Shown here one piece after another: positions 11,306 through 22,852 of a stretch of 64,000 nt of DNA (position 1 is its first letter; each line of letters opens with the position of its first letter). The DNA comes from Hymenoscyphus infarciens. Taxonomy: Eukaryota; Ascomycota; Leotiomycetes; Helotiales; Helotiaceae. Location of the stretch: assembly GCA_001414345.1 (NCBI GenBank), contig LLCB01000003.1, forward strand, positions 535,850-599,849, in the 5' to 3' direction. Both the position numbers and the translations under genes were made by a program. The notes under the pieces are model-generated. The model made no database searches. It saw only the letters and a program-made list of their open reading frames with translations, and was not told the DNA's origin.

Positions 11306-11790
11306 TCGGGTCGGGAAGAGTTTTGGGGCTCGTCGTTATGTTTATGTCGTTGCGATAATATGTGGTGGAGAAAAAGAAAGCAAATGATAAGAGACCGGGA
11401 GACGGGAGGGGACGGGAGGGGAAGAGGGTGGTAGCCTCGTCGCGATTCGGAGCTCGCCGCTGTCAGCCTTGTGGGGACGTGCACTCTTTCTCTCCTCAAA
11501 ATGGTAACTAGTTTTAACATCCTTCTATGGAAATAGTGGTTTATTAATTCACTAAATGCTCATAAAAGTCTCTTTCTAAATTTTTAAGCCGATTTCACCC
11601 CTGATTAGGTTCTTCCTGTCTTCCAAATAAGGAAAGTTCATTCACCCAATCAGGAGCCAAGCGAGCATCGCAACTTGGAAAGCCGACGAAGCAACCAGAA
11701 ACTACCTACTTGTAGAACTCCCCCAAGAGTACAAGAACCAGTTTTCACCGCCCTCCATACACCCACAATCCCCTCAAACCACCTTCCAAA
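11306..11790. promoter_or_regulatory. Shared divergent promoter region
   Basis: This stretch lies between the two head-to-head genes for 5-hydroxyisourate hydrolase and GET3 (counted from the ATG at 11305). It contains a purine-rich run of GGGAGGGGA-type repeats at about 11389-11425. No further elements are recognised. Confidence 0.45.
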
Positions 11791-12868
11791 ATGTCTGCCG
11801 CCGTAGTAAGCGCCGACGACGAACTTGAACCCACTCTCCAATCCATCCTCGACCAGAAATCGCTGAGATGGATATTCGTAGGAGGCAAAGGAGGAGTAGG
11901 AAAGACAACAACCTCTTGTTCCCTTGCAATCCAGCTTGCCAGAGTCCGCCGCTCAGTTCTTCTTATTTCCACCGATCCCGCACATAACCTTTCAGATGCC
12001 TTCTCCCAGAAATTCGGCAAAGAGGCAAGACTCGTGGAGGGGTACACAAATTTGAGCGCTATGGAAATCGATCCCAACGGCAGTATTCAAGACCTCATCG
12101 GCCAAGCAGAGGAAGGAGAAGGACCTGCTGCAGCTGCGGGCGGTATGATGCAAGATTTGGCTTATGCGGTATGTCTCATCAAAAATCAGAGAGCTCAGAA
12201 AGGATACAACTAATTCAAGATCATAGATTCCCGGTATCGATGAAGCCATGTCCTTTGCAGAAGTTCTCAAACAAGTCAAATCCCTATCATACGAGACCAT
12301 TATATTCGATACAGCTCCTACCGGTCATACTCTCCGCTTCCTTCAATTCCCCACCGTTCTCGAGAAGGCCTTGGCCAAGATCTCCGCTCTCTCCTCACAG
12401 TTCGGTCCTATGTTAAACGGAATACTCGGTGCCAATGGCGGTCTACCAAACGGACAAAGCTTACCAGAAATGATGGAGAAATTAGAGGGCCTACGAGAAA
12501 CCATCAGCGAGGTCAACGGACAATTCAAGGACGAGAACCTCACCACATTCGTCTGTGTCTGCATACCCGAATTCTTATCACTGTATGAGACAGAGCGTAT
12601 GATCCAAGAGCTCGCAAATTATCACATCGACACGCATTGTATTGTTGTCAATCAACTGTTGTTCCCCAAGGCGGGCAGCGAGTGTGATCAATGCAATGCT
12701 CGACGGAAAATGCAGAAGAAGTACCTGGGCCAGATTGCTGAATTGTACGATGATTTCAATGTGGTTAAGATGCCATTGTTGGTTGAGGAGGTTCGTGGAA
12801 AGGATAAATTGGAGAGTTTTAGTGAGATGCTGATCAAGCCTTATGTCCCACCTGCGGGAGGTCTGTAA
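11791..12868 (+). CDS. GET3: GET3/ArsA-type ATPase, tail-anchored protein targeting
   Basis: Exons 11791-12168 and 12227-12868 give 339 residues, the usual size of Get3. The 58-bp intron has a GTATGT donor, a CTAAT branch site and an ATAG acceptor, and is phase 0. The deviant Walker A P-loop [12 protein letters not shown] starts at residue 31. The switch region reads [12 protein letters not shown], the A-loop region [16 protein letters not shown], and CDQC at about 279-282 supplies the zinc-binding pair that bridges the dimer. Get3 binds the single C-terminal membrane segment of tail-anchored proteins in the cytosol and passes it to the Get1/Get2 receptor at the ER. All key residues are present. 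The window also encodes a likely client, the tail-anchored FHA protein at 46.8-49.5 kb. Confidence 0.97.
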
Positions 12869-13443
12869 ACAGTAATTAGAGTCAAATGAGGGAACATTAC
12901 ACCAGAACTTCGTAGGAATCTCAATTGTTTCCCCAGGTATTTCAATATTCATCACTCGCTCCTGCTTTTGCTTTAAAGAGTTGGGTTTTTTATGCTTGGT
13001 TGTCGAGGCTTGGTGAGGCTTTTCTTGACCTTCGCTCTCGCAATCCAGCCGTTGATATTGCGACGTGGCAACAGTTGAATTACCCAACCACTCTACTGGA
13101 ATAAAAGGCAGGGCACAAATTACTTCCTTCTGCAAAAAAGTACTAGCTTGTACTACGCCAGGGTCCCAGTGGTATAAGCGAGCTGCAAAGGAGGGGCGCC
13201 TCCTGCATCGCCACGTCGAACCACGTTGAACAGCCCGCCTGGATAGGCTGCAACGAACTTCCTACATATCCAACAACCAACCAACACCGACTACGATACC
13301 AATATCTGCATCTAAATTTAACAAATAGGACAGTCCCAGAGTTGAAGCCAGAATCAAAACCGTTATTTAAGAAAGGGTTTCGCCCCACATCAGTAATCGC
13401 CGCGCAAAGAATATCACAAGTAACGAAAGTGAATAGTCACAAA
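12869..13443. other. Intergenic stretch between GET3 and the 2EXR gene
   Basis: It holds the GET3 3' UTR and the presumed promoter of the next gene. The frame of the next gene is open back to 13342 but without an ATG. Confidence 0.5.
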
Positions 13444-16191
13444 ATGGACACCCAAAACTCGTCCTTCAATCGTCTCCCCTACGAATTGCGTTCGAAAATA
13501 TGGTTGCTGGCTCTTCCCATCGACCGCAAAGTCACATATCCCTATCCCACACCGACTTCAAAAAATGAAAATCCAGTCCTCCTCTTCATCAACCAGGAAT
13601 CCCGTCAGCTTGCCCAAAAATACTACACCATCCGATCTCCCAACTCCCTGTCGCAAAATGGAATCCAATACGTAAATTGGAAAAACGATATCTTTGAGTT
13701 CCCGATGGATTTCGAACCGGTATATCCCACAATGTTTCCCCATCATCGTGCTCGCTGGATCTTTCACTTCGCAACAGGGAGCGTGGAAGACATGATTCCC
13801 GAGGAAATGGGCAAGATGGAGCGGGTGATCATTGATCGGACCGACCCAAAATACACGACCAAGGATCCTTGGGGGTGCAAGGAGATCAAGATCCTGACTG
13901 CTCTCGGTGCTGTGAATTTGAAAGAGGTCATTGTCAAAGCGCATATTGGATATCGACATCTTATGGAAAGAGAGAATGCGGGGGTATCTTTGTCGCTTGG
14001 GGCGGGCGATGATGTGAGTGAGGAGATGAAGCAAGTTCGCGACGGGTTGGCTGGATGGTTGTTGGGGTCGTCGTTTAGGAGGGAACTCAATGGAAAGGGG
14101 CTAGTTGACTGGCAAAGTCCGAAGGTGATTTTGCGACGGTGTGAGGTTGGTTGTGTGTCTTGTGGAAGTCGTGTGAGGTATTACAAGGCGAGGAAGAGCA
14201 CTAGGGACCATCGACGGAAAGTTGTGAAGGAGAGGGTCGCGCGGAAAAGAGAGGAGTTTGGGGAAGGAGGTGGGAAAGGGGGAGATGCGAGGGAAAATGC
14301 CTCTGGTTAGTGAGTCTCCTCTAGCTCCCTTCACACAGTTTGTGAACAAGTTTCCAGGCACTTCAAACTGTGGTGTTTCGACGGGCTCTGAGACAAAAAA
14401 TCCAATTCCAGCGACAACATTCACACTCTTCCCAAAACTAGCCGCCGAGCTTCGGGAAAAAATATGGCTGTTTGCACTCCCACCTCGGACCATCCTTTAC
14501 AGCCGAAAGAACTGCGCTCGCTATCTTCTCGGAAAACATGCATCCCACGTACAAAACTCAGAGGAATTACGGAATCCCACACTTCTCTTCGTAAACCGAG
14601 AATCACGATACCTCACTCTAAAACACTATTCTCCACGTCCGTCCGAACGAGACAATGGCCAATACGCCGGGAGAATTCAATATCTGGATTACGAAACCGA
14701 CACATTCGATTTCAGCGATAATCATTCGGTGGATAATTCGTCCATGGGGTATTGGGCCGAGGAAATAGAAACGAATCCATGGATAGGGCATGAGTTGGCG
14801 CGAATCGAGAGACTGCAAATTGTCTTCAAACGGGGACAATACCGGGGCGCGGATTTTAGACTGAATCTTGATGTCAAGCTCCATAGGGGGGTACGTCACT
14901 TTAAAGAGCTGGTCCTTGTGATTCATTCCGGGGCTAGATTCCAGGTTGTTGGTGGGAGAGATGGGATAAAGGTTGGTCTTGAAAGTCTAGCAGGCAAGCG
15001 GTTAGATAAGTCGATTGAAACGGAGATGCAATTGTTAGAGGCAGAGTTTCTGGATTTCAAGACCAAGAACCATAACGAGGGCGTGCAGCGCTGGAAGGAT
15101 GCCAAATTGAGTTTCAAGCGTTGTCGGGACTGCCTTGATTGTAAGAAGGTCGGGGAAGGATATCTGGCTCAGAGGCACAACAGGTGGAAGAGAAGAGAAG
15201 AAGCAAAGAAAAGAGTATCTTGGAAGAAAAGGGAACTTTCGAGAAATAGTAGGTGGAACTGTGGTTAGCCTTTGCTTGCACTGCAATCTTAATAAACAAT
15301 TGAAAACTCAATTTGTTCTCTCCAATAGGTGCTGTGCCTGATGGCTTACCAGGTGTCGAGAACGCAATTCCTGATTCGAAATTTACACGCTTCCCAGATT
15401 TACCACCAGAGTTGAGGGTGCTTATATTTCATCACGCACTCCCACCTCCGCAATACCTCAGATTAGAATCAGTTTGCGTAGAAACACCTTTCAATACCAA
15501 CCCCAAGCCGCCGGTCACCCTGTATATCAACCGGCAGTCTCGTGATATCACCTTGAAGTACTTCAGGCGAGTAGGTGGTCGTCGGGGCAATGATAGGCTA
15601 TTTGTCCATGTCGATTTCCAAAACAACCCGTTTGACCTAACCGACATCATGGGTCTAAGGAACACTTTGCGTTCACTGCCCGATCGAAACCTGGAGCGAA
15701 TAAAGAGAGTCGTGTACACCGTTGAAGATTTTATGTACATCTCAGAGCGGTATCAGCCTATACCAAGATGTGTGCCCTGGGAAAGATCAGAAGCTTTGGA
15801 TCCACGTTTTCAAGGAGTATTAGTGAGAACGGTGACTATCGACATTCCATTCGTGGAGGAAGCAATAATAGGGAGACACGGTGCTTGGTTTCGAGTAAAA
15901 GGGAGGGAGAAAGAGATCGGGTCTGAAGTGGTACCATGTTCTCCGCCTCCTTTAACAGAGGAATTGAGAAGCTACGCGGAAGAGTTCCAAAATCAATTCG
16001 AAAAACTGGGCCAAAAGGAACGGGCCAGGATCAAGGAATGGAAAATCAAGTTGATAGTCAGGCGCTGTGAATATTGTTGTATGCGCCAGAAGTTCTCTCG
16101 GGATTTTCTAGCGCAAAGGAACTCGAGACTGAGGCGGAGAAATGAAGCTAAAGCGAGGGTAGCGAGGAAGAGAGAAGCGATAGATTTGTAA
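13444..16191 (+). CDS. Three-module 2EXR-domain protein (spliced model)
   Basis: Three consecutive open frames read as one gene: exons 13444-14305, 14358-15263 and 15329-16191, 876 residues. Both introns (52 and 65 bp) are phase 1, start GTTAG, and split a Gly codon; the apparent stop of each upstream frame (GGT TAG) lies in the donor. The third frame has no ATG before its domain, so it needs splicing. Each module opens with a 2EXR motif: FNRLPYELRSKIWLLALP (residues 8-25), FTLFPKLAAELREKIWLFALP (309-329) and FTRFPDLPPELRVLIFHHALP (608-628). Each ends with a Cys cluster after Arg/Lys-Arg (RRCEVGCVSC, KRCRDCLDC, RRCEYCC) and a basic helix such as RRNEAKARVARKRE. 2EXR proteins are a fungal-expanded family of unknown function. 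The modules look like an internal tandem triplication. Three overlapping genes are a less likely alternative. Confidence 0.75.
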
Positions 16192-16456
16192 AGAAGAACA
16201 AGTCCACCATGGTCGAGTGGCGTTGGCACTACAAGTATGCTACTTTTATCAAACACTCTGCAAAACTCGATGACCTAGCTCGCGATTTAAAGTAGATATC
16301 TCTGGGAACTAAATATGCATTTTGCAAAAATCGAAGAAGTGGACCTTTAGGACAAGGGAAAGTGAAGGAGGATTGACACAAGAACAACGGTGGGACGAGC
16401 GAGTAGCCAGATAGCATGATGACTGCAATAGAGGCAAGATTGAAATGTTTTGATTA

Positions 16457-17371
16457 TTATCCTGGAAGGATCTTTATCTCACCGTCTCTTGGATTCAACT
16501 CACAATGCCTTGGCCTGACCCCATTGGGGCACAACTTGCCATCGACAGAAAGATTGCCACCAAATATGCTGTGCAACTTTTGCAACAGATCAGTTGTATC
16601 GCTTCGATCGAGGAGCATCTCCCTTAACCATCGCTGCTTGCCCCAATGTGAAAAGTGCGGCCAGCTGGTTTTGAAGATCAGACTGCTTCCGGCATCATCT
16701 GGACCTCCGCCGAAAAGTCTTCCATCAACCAAGTCCCCCGAGCACATCAAATCCAGCTCCTCTTCATATTCTTTCATCCCTCGAGGTCTGTCGTTGATCG
16801 CAAGTAAGGTGATTGACTTCAGAGTGTCCAAGTCTGCAAAAGCCTTCAACCCGCCGCACATCCATTCGAGTTCATCGCGGTCAAGGAGTTCGAGAGTGAT
16901 TTCAATATGCTCTATCCGTTGCACGTCATCGACCTCTAGGAGCCCGTTGAACCTCGTAAATAGCTGTGTCGGCTCCCGCAGTCGCAGACCGTTGTGTTGC
17001 CATATGATATCCTTACACTCTCGCTGGACCTGTTTGCAAGTCCGCAGTATCGCCATCGAGCGTGTTACTTCGATGGACCATGGCGATAATGTGACAGCGT
17101 TTGAGGAGTCAGCGAGAATGTCGGTGTAAATATGGTCGCGGATCTCTCTGGGGAGTTCGAGAAACTGGAGAGAAGACGACGCTGTTTTCAAGATCGGGTC
17201 TGGCGGAGGGATCTTATCGCGAGTCTTCCTCCTGGACATTTTGGAAGCGTGGAAAGTCATTTTGAATTTCAAGAAGTTGGAGATATCTAGTGAGGGGCAA
17301 GGGAATTTCTCAAGCAGGTTGGCGTGTCGACCATGCTTGGCGGTAAAATCCACTTTACACGAGAAAGGCAC
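16457..17371 (-). CDS. F-box/2EXR-like protein
   Basis: An intronless frame of 304 residues. The motif FLELPREIRDHIYTDIL resembles the start of F-box and 2EXR domains (LPxEIRxxIY) found in large fungal families, usually as adaptors of unknown targets. A following block, RSMAILRTCKQVQRECKDIIW, matches the LRTCKQVxxE region common in such proteins. Possible starts are 17371, 17260 and 17239. The last (MSRRK) gives a compact protein and leaves 324 bp to the divergent CDT1 start. The gene converges on the triple-2EXR gene, so four modules with related opening motifs lie within 4 kb. Confidence 0.75.
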   Translation of the reverse strand: MPFSCKVDFTAKHGRHANLLEKFPCPSLDISNFLKFKMTFHASKMSRRKTRDKIPPPDPILKTASSSLQFLELPREIRDHIYTDILADSSNAVTLSPWSIEVTRSMAILRTCKQVQRECKDIIWQHNGLRLREPTQLFTRFNGLLEVDDVQRIEHIEITLELLDRDELEWMCGGLKAFADLDTLKSITLLAINDRPRGMKEYEEELDLMCSGDLVDGRLFGGGPDDAGSSLIFKTSWPHFSHWGKQRWLREMLLDRSDTTDLLQKLHSIFGGNLSVDGKLCPNGVRPRHCELNPRDGEIKILPG

Positions 17372-17563
17372 GTCCGATACGCGACGCGACTGCCATCCCC
17401 AACCTCGCTCTCTCTACACCTTGCAAACCTTTTTGGAGGGGAACTTGCTACCCAGAACACATCACAAACTCTCCGAGCAACCCCGCGATCATCAATCTCA
17501 ACTCATCCGGAAATCTCTACCCACCATCATCGTTCTTACCCATCGCAATCGCATCCTTTCATC

Positions 17564-19057
17564 ATGCCTACCGCTATCAAGAGACGGAAGCTGTCAACAG
17601 CGCCCAAGAATGCGACTTCCAAATCTCAACACATCGGCGCCTTTACTCAAGTATCCAAGGGCAACAGCATTACGACAAAAGCAGTCATTGAGAAGACAAC
17701 CAACATCGATTCCATCACCATTACCTTACCTCAAGTCGAAAAATCATCAGCAGCTGGCGCAAAGCGAAAATTATCAGACATTGAGGAGGACGAAGTTGCT
17801 TCAGAAGCATTGTCGCAAACCGCATCTGCCTCGAAAACAGACCGGACGTCCAAACCTCTTTCTCGAACAAGATCCCAATTGATACCCAAGACACCTCGAA
17901 AGTCTGCCATCAATAGTACTGTCAACATCGCCGTCGACACGCCAACCAAAGGCGTCCGAAGCCTTTTTGACCGCTTCCTCTTAACCACCCCAACTCGATC
18001 CCCACTTAAATCCGAACTATCTCATACACCACTTTTGGATTTGAATACACCTCCATCCTCTCAAGAACTTCCTACCGAAATACTCGACCTCATAAATTTA
18101 CATGCTGCATTCCTCACCGCACTATCACTTCACTACGCTCACAATGGAATCAATACACCAGCCGACCTCCGCATGCTCTGCCCGAACGTCGCACGAGCTT
18201 GGGGAAAACGCAGTGTTACTTTGGAGGATATTCGCAGAACCATTGGAGTTTTGAACACCAACATTTTGGAACGAAAGAAGAAGGATGACACACCACAACT
18301 TACACTATCGGATTATGGACATGGAAAAATATGCATTGAAATCAGCATATCAGCCGGAAAGCCTGGCACTATTATCGCTAGGCCTGTGAATGAGAATCTG
18401 TGGAATGAAATATTCTCGGGGGGATTGAAGAGCTCCTGGGAAGCAAGTTTTTCACAAAATATGGACATGAAGCAGTTCATCGACAATTTACCAATGGAAC
18501 CTATCACGACATGTTCTTCTCTTCTCAAGATTTCTCCCATGCTCGCCAAAGGACAACGAAGATTGGAAGATTTCAAAATGGGAATCACACTTGCGAAAGA
18601 GCAGGAAAAGGCAAAGGCAGTGGAGGCAGAGATCGCATACACCACAGGAGCCACCACTACCGGAGCGAAACCCACTCTCCTCGAACGCTTGAGAGCGAAA
18701 CAGTTGGAAAAGAAGAACCAACCACCACCACCCACCAAAGTAGAGCTTGCTCGAAAAGCTGCAATGCAAAAGATTGAAGAAGTTGCCTCAGTCCTCGTCC
18801 ATCTCAGCACATCGAGCTCAGTCGGACAGACACGCATTTCCTTCACCCTACCAACTGTCCTCGGGAAGTTACGAGATTCATTGAAAACGCCAATTTCGAA
18901 AGCCGAGGGCGAAACTTGTGTGAGATTGTTGGCTGCAGAGATAGCTCCTGAATGGGTTAAGATGGTCAAAATGGGCAGGTTGGAAGCCCTTGTTGTTAAC
19001 AGAGATGAGAGACCAACAGAGTCTAGCATCTTGGAGAGAGTCAAGAATTTGTCTTGA
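17564..19057 (+). CDS. CDT1: DNA replication licensing factor Cdt1
   Basis: A single-exon frame of 497 residues from the first ATG, preceded by an ATG-less in-frame extension. The N-terminal 150 residues are disordered, basic and rich in TPxK/SP sites (IPKTPRKS, TTPTRSPLKS) that fit CDK phosphorylation. A central Cdt1 fold follows at about 165-330 (LPTEILDLINLHAAFLTALSLHYAHNG, PNVARAWGKRSVTLEDIRRTIGVL). The C-terminal winged helix at about 390-495 begins RKAAMQKIEEVASVLVHLS and ends with LLAAEIAPEWVKMV. Cdt1 loads the MCM2-7 helicase onto ORC/Cdc6-marked origins in G1. No clear PIP box was seen. The identification rests on fold order and wording from memory of the family. Confidence 0.85.
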   Translation: MPTAIKRRKLSTAPKNATSKSQHIGAFTQVSKGNSITTKAVIEKTTNIDSITITLPQVEKSSAAGAKRKLSDIEEDEVASEALSQTASASKTDRTSKPLSRTRSQLIPKTPRKSAINSTVNIAVDTPTKGVRSLFDRFLLTTPTRSPLKSELSHTPLLDLNTPPSSQELPTEILDLINLHAAFLTALSLHYAHNGINTPADLRMLCPNVARAWGKRSVTLEDIRRTIGVLNTNILERKKKDDTPQLTLSDYGHGKICIEISISAGKPGTIIARPVNENLWNEIFSGGLKSSWEASFSQNMDMKQFIDNLPMEPITTCSSLLKISPMLAKGQRRLEDFKMGITLAKEQEKAKAVEAEIAYTTGATTTGAKPTLLERLRAKQLEKKNQPPPPTKVELARKAAMQKIEEVASVLVHLSTSSSVGQTRISFTLPTVLGKLRDSLKTPISKAEGETCVRLLAAEIAPEWVKMVKMGRLEALVVNRDERPTESSILERVKNLS

Positions 19058-19757
19058 AAGGATTGGAGCATGTCATGAAGAAAGAATTGTAATACCAGTA
19101 GGATACTGGATTGTTGGGGATGTTTGGATACCCCTGACGCGAGCGAGATGGACAAGATTCCATACTCAGCGTTACTGTACTGTAGATAAAGAGATGAATG
19201 AAAATCAATGACATGATGAAATTTGTTTCTCTCTCTATGTTGCTGCTTGTGATTGATCTGTAGACACTGAATCAAATAAACCTCCATACTCTGCATGTTG
19301 CTAATGAAGAAGCCGGTGAAAATCATCACAAGGGGTTTTTACATACTGCTTATGACTGACTGTGGGTACTTGAGTCGGGTGTTTGGACATCTCTGCTCCT
19401 CGTACCCCATGTATGTTTGGACCTGTGCCAGTGCGAACAGTCTGACAAGTATTGATTTAGAGTAATAAAAGATTACGGCGTTTGGTGTTTGTAGAAGAAC
19501 GCTAGGTCTTTTGCTTCCAAAGCTTCCATACCCACCAGCGTATTGTAAATCTTAGCAAAAGAACCAATGAAAATCAGTAAAATGACGAAATGTGTTTTTT
19601 TCTCTATTCGTACTGCTTCTGGTTGACTTCTAAAATCATCGTAGTGCTTCACGATAACCTCCCATTGCCACACGTTATCCCTCTAGAGAAACATTCATAA
19701 TTCATAATCATCCCCCACACCCTCCCGCGCCCCCAGCAATTTTTACCCCGCCATAGC
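19058..19757. other. Intergenic stretch between convergent CDT1 and MBF1
   Basis: 3' UTR sequence of two convergent genes. It contains two partly similar segments (19196-19260 and 19560-19625, both with GAAAATCA, ATGA.GAAAT and TTT.TCTCT) that look like an old local duplication. Confidence 0.45.
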
Positions 19758-20289
19758 TCACTTCTTCTTGGGACCAAATCTTGGAGCCCCGATATCGTTT
19801 CCGCGCAACTTGACACCTAATACTCTCTCCATCGCAGCCAACACCTTCTGATCCGGGGTCGCAGTTCCTCGCTCGAAATCGGCAACGATCGTTTGGGTGG
19901 TATTACACTTGGTGGCCAAATCCTTCTGTGTCATCTTGGGCTCCATCTTTTGTCGTTGGTCTGAGATGGCGGTTCCGACTACCTTTCCGACCGTGTTGGG
20001 CTTGACGATGTCATCGCTGCGATCGACTTTGGTGAGATGTTGACCTTCGACGCCGGGTTTGGAAGCCTGTGGAATGTTAGTGGGGGAGGGGTATTTTTGC
20101 GAAGGGGGAAAGGTGAGGGAGACGAACTGAGTTTCCAGCACCGAATTTCTTTTCTGTGCCGATGACGGCTCCGGAGCGCTGGGCGGCGTTGAGGGCAGCC
20201 TTTCCGCGGACGACCGTCTCTCTAGATGCTCCTCCTCCGCCACGGGTCTTGCTCCCAATCTTGGTGACTTGATCCCAGTCTTCAGACAT
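19758..20289 (-). CDS. MBF1: Multiprotein-bridging factor 1
   Basis: Exons 20128-20289 and 19758-20066 give 156 residues, the normal length. The 60-bp phase-0 intron has a GTTCGT donor and an ATTCCACAG acceptor. The N-terminal MBF1 domain starts [14 protein letters not shown] and runs to GAGN(S)[19 protein letters not shown]. The C-terminal Cro/C1-type helix-turn-helix reads [46 protein letters not shown], followed by a short basic tail GPKKK. MBF1 bridges TBP and bZIP activators such as Gcn4 and also helps ribosomes keep frame when they collide. The gene is divergent from the DUF1365 gene. Confidence 0.96.
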
Positions 20290-20886
20290 GATGAGTGTAT
20301 GTGTGTTTGTGTGTGGAGGTAGACGATATGTGAGATTCTGTGGTATTTGTAGTGGTAACGGCGGTTTGCTCGTGTGGGAGATGGATTGTTGTTTGGGTGG
20401 TGGTGTTGACTTCGACGGATGGCGAGAGGCTTCTATGGATTTATGGCCCTTCGGCGGTAAGGCTGTGCGACCTCGAGCTTGCCGGGTGTTCGCCGGGTGA
20501 ATCACATACCGCGCTAGTCCTCTTCCGGGTCGTACCCTAGTAGATTCTCGCCTCCCCACATTATTCACGCTTCACGAATCACCTCGTCGAGTCTTCCGTC
20601 TGAACTCTTTTGAAACCTGAAACTTATATCATGGCGCTAGGGCAAGGACCCTGAAAAACTGTACGCTAGACTAGACTCGGGTCTTTAGCTTCCGATTCTT
20701 TCGCGTGGACCTCATATTTCTTTCCTCACATACATCCCACTCCAACTCCGACTTTCTAGAGTCGCATCATGGTTCAACGTCCCTAAAGGCAATTCCTTCT
20801 TTTCTCCCCGCGCGGCCTGGTTTCAGTTAGCGCCGTTTAGTTGTCTCTGCTGTCTATCTGTCGTCTAGTACTGGGCTGTGGGTAAA
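20290..20886. promoter_or_regulatory. Divergent promoter region of MBF1 and the DUF1365 gene
   Basis: About 600 bp between two head-to-head starts. A GT-rich run (GTGTATGTGTGTTTGTGTG, 20294-20312) lies just before the MBF1 start. The open frames here on either strand are short and without motifs. Confidence 0.45.
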
Positions 20887-22852
20887 ATGGCTATCTCCAT
20901 GGAATTGCCGTGTGCCTTCATCCCCATCTTGGCGGTCATCGCATGGGGAACTCGATTTGACGTCCTCCTGGCCACCGCAATTGGTGTGTTTTCGGGTCGA
21001 AATGTCATTCGAGAGTCTATCCAACCGCTCACTGATCTCCTCAACATCCCTCTTCTTCTTTTGGGTTTTGTTCTCCTTCAAATCGTACGATACATTATCA
21101 CTCTTTGGGTTTCAATTTCTTCAAATGACGATCACCCTATGAAAGCCATGTTCTTTCCTTGTCAAACAAGTCACACGAGGCTGTTTCCCAAGGTCCACAG
21201 CTTCACATACTCGTATTTGATGGTAGGAATTCCAATTGGTTGGGAAGGGACTGCAGGTGGATTGTTGTCAGCTGATATGGAGAAAAGCCAGAGTCCATGG
21301 TACCTGAGATGGTTTTCTCTACGACCCAGTGGGTCATGGTGGTCTGTTGATGGGAAAAACTATTTGGCGAGAGGGTCTGCTGGACTACAAGAGAAACTGG
21401 AAGGCTATCTTGAAAGCGAGGTTTGTGTCACGCCATATCCCAAACTTGTATGCTCACTACTAACATATACAGGGACTTGATCCCCAGGATTATCCTTACG
21501 CTTGCCTCTTTACCGCTGCACAATTCTTCGGACATTCCTCAAATCCTGTCTCCTTCTGGCATCTGTACTCGCCAACTAAGGAACTAACAGCCGTCATTTA
21601 TGAGGTTAACAACACATTTGACGAGCGTCACATGTACTTCCTCAAGCCCCAAGCATCAGATTCAACGAACCAAAAACCCAACCTCATCAACGAAAAATAC
21701 AAAGCACCAAGACTCCATGGGAAATTCCCAAAAGAATTCTTCGTCTCGCCCTTTAGCTTCCGGAACGAAAGATATAGCTTGGCAGCCTATGATCCACTGT
21801 TTCCATCCATGACTGGCACAGGTCCAATCAACCATACAATCGCTCTCGCAAGCCAGCATGGACATCCGAAGCTCGCTGCTCGGGTTTGGTCTACGGGCCC
21901 CGGAATCGATCCAACTAAGCTTTCTATCATGCAAAAGACAGTTTTCATCTGGTCATGGTGGTGGGTGGGGTTGGCAACTTTGCCTCGCACCGTCGTTCAA
22001 GCGTACAAACTCTACGTACGCCGCAAACTCAGCTATTCAGTTCCACCAGAACCCAGAATTAATTCAATTGGGCGACGGGCTGATGCATTGGAGTCGCTTT
22101 TGGAGAGAATTTTCTCTACTTTCCTAGTATATCTGGTCTCTAGAATTACCATTCCAGTCAAAATCACCTACTCGCCAGTAGGCATTGGAGATACACAAGA
22201 GATATTTTTGTACTCCCCACCAGCTCGAAGAATATTTTCTGAATACCCTGGCAAGAGAAACAGTATCAAAAATCTGAGCATTCAAATTCTGACGCCGAGG
22301 TTTTACAGTCGACTCATCTTCTACGCATTCTCTCCAATTAGAGACATTTTGAGAGATGAATCACAATTACTCAACCAAACACTCCAACTTTCAGATACGG
22401 AATTATTTGAAACAGTTTTTGACCCCAAATACCAAGGACGCTTCTCCCAACGAAAAGAAACAAAGGAACAACCTTGGTACGAAAGGCTCGCAGCTTATAT
22501 CCTCGCCCTCCTCACAGGCAGCACCTCCAAAAACCCAGCACCCCTGATAGAAAACTGGGAACGCGGACCCGACAACCCACCTACCCCCGACATGAAGAAA
22601 ACCACCACGTCCAATCGAGTCACCTCAAACTCTCTTATTGAGTTCATCACCACGGACACAAGCCCATCGGATCGCAAGACCTTCTACTTCCAAGCCCTGA
22701 GAGCGAGGATCACCCCTTATGTTGCCAATGGCTCACCCTTGTTATTAGATATAGAGGTGTTCGCTCTTAGATCTCTTGGGGTTTGGTTCGCTGTTCGTCT
22801 AGTTTGTCGATATTTCCAAAGCTTCAGGCGAGAAGGTTTGAGTTTTGTTTAA
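20887..22852 (+). CDS. DUF1365-family membrane protein
   Basis: Exons 20887-21420 and 21473-22852 give 637 residues. The 52-bp phase-0 intron has a GTTTGT donor, an ACTAAC branch site and a TACAG acceptor. The start is the first ATG; the open frame begins earlier only at a GTG. Residues 1-80 are hydrophobic with two or three membrane segments (IPILAVIAWG, IPLLLLGFVLLQIVRYIITLWV). The DUF1365 signature follows: RLFPKVHSFTYSYLMVGIPI, then NPVSFWHLY, EVNNTFDERHMYFL and the block KAPRLHGKFPKEFFVSPF. In bacteria DUF1365 genes sit beside cyclopropane fatty-acid synthase genes, so a role in lipid modification is often proposed, but the function is unknown. Further hydrophobic segments occur near FIWSWWWVGLATLP and at the C-terminus. 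Confidence 0.88.

Noticed and set aside
14258..15268. Second 2EXR frame as its own gene starting at ATG 14285 or 14297.
   Set aside because: It would overlap the end of the first frame, while the phase-matched intron explains both frames and the ATG-less third one.
20077..20568. Longer MBF1 start upstream of MSEDWDQ.
   Set aside because: The extension is Pro/His/Thr-rich and starts at a non-consensus codon; MSEDWDQ is the family start.
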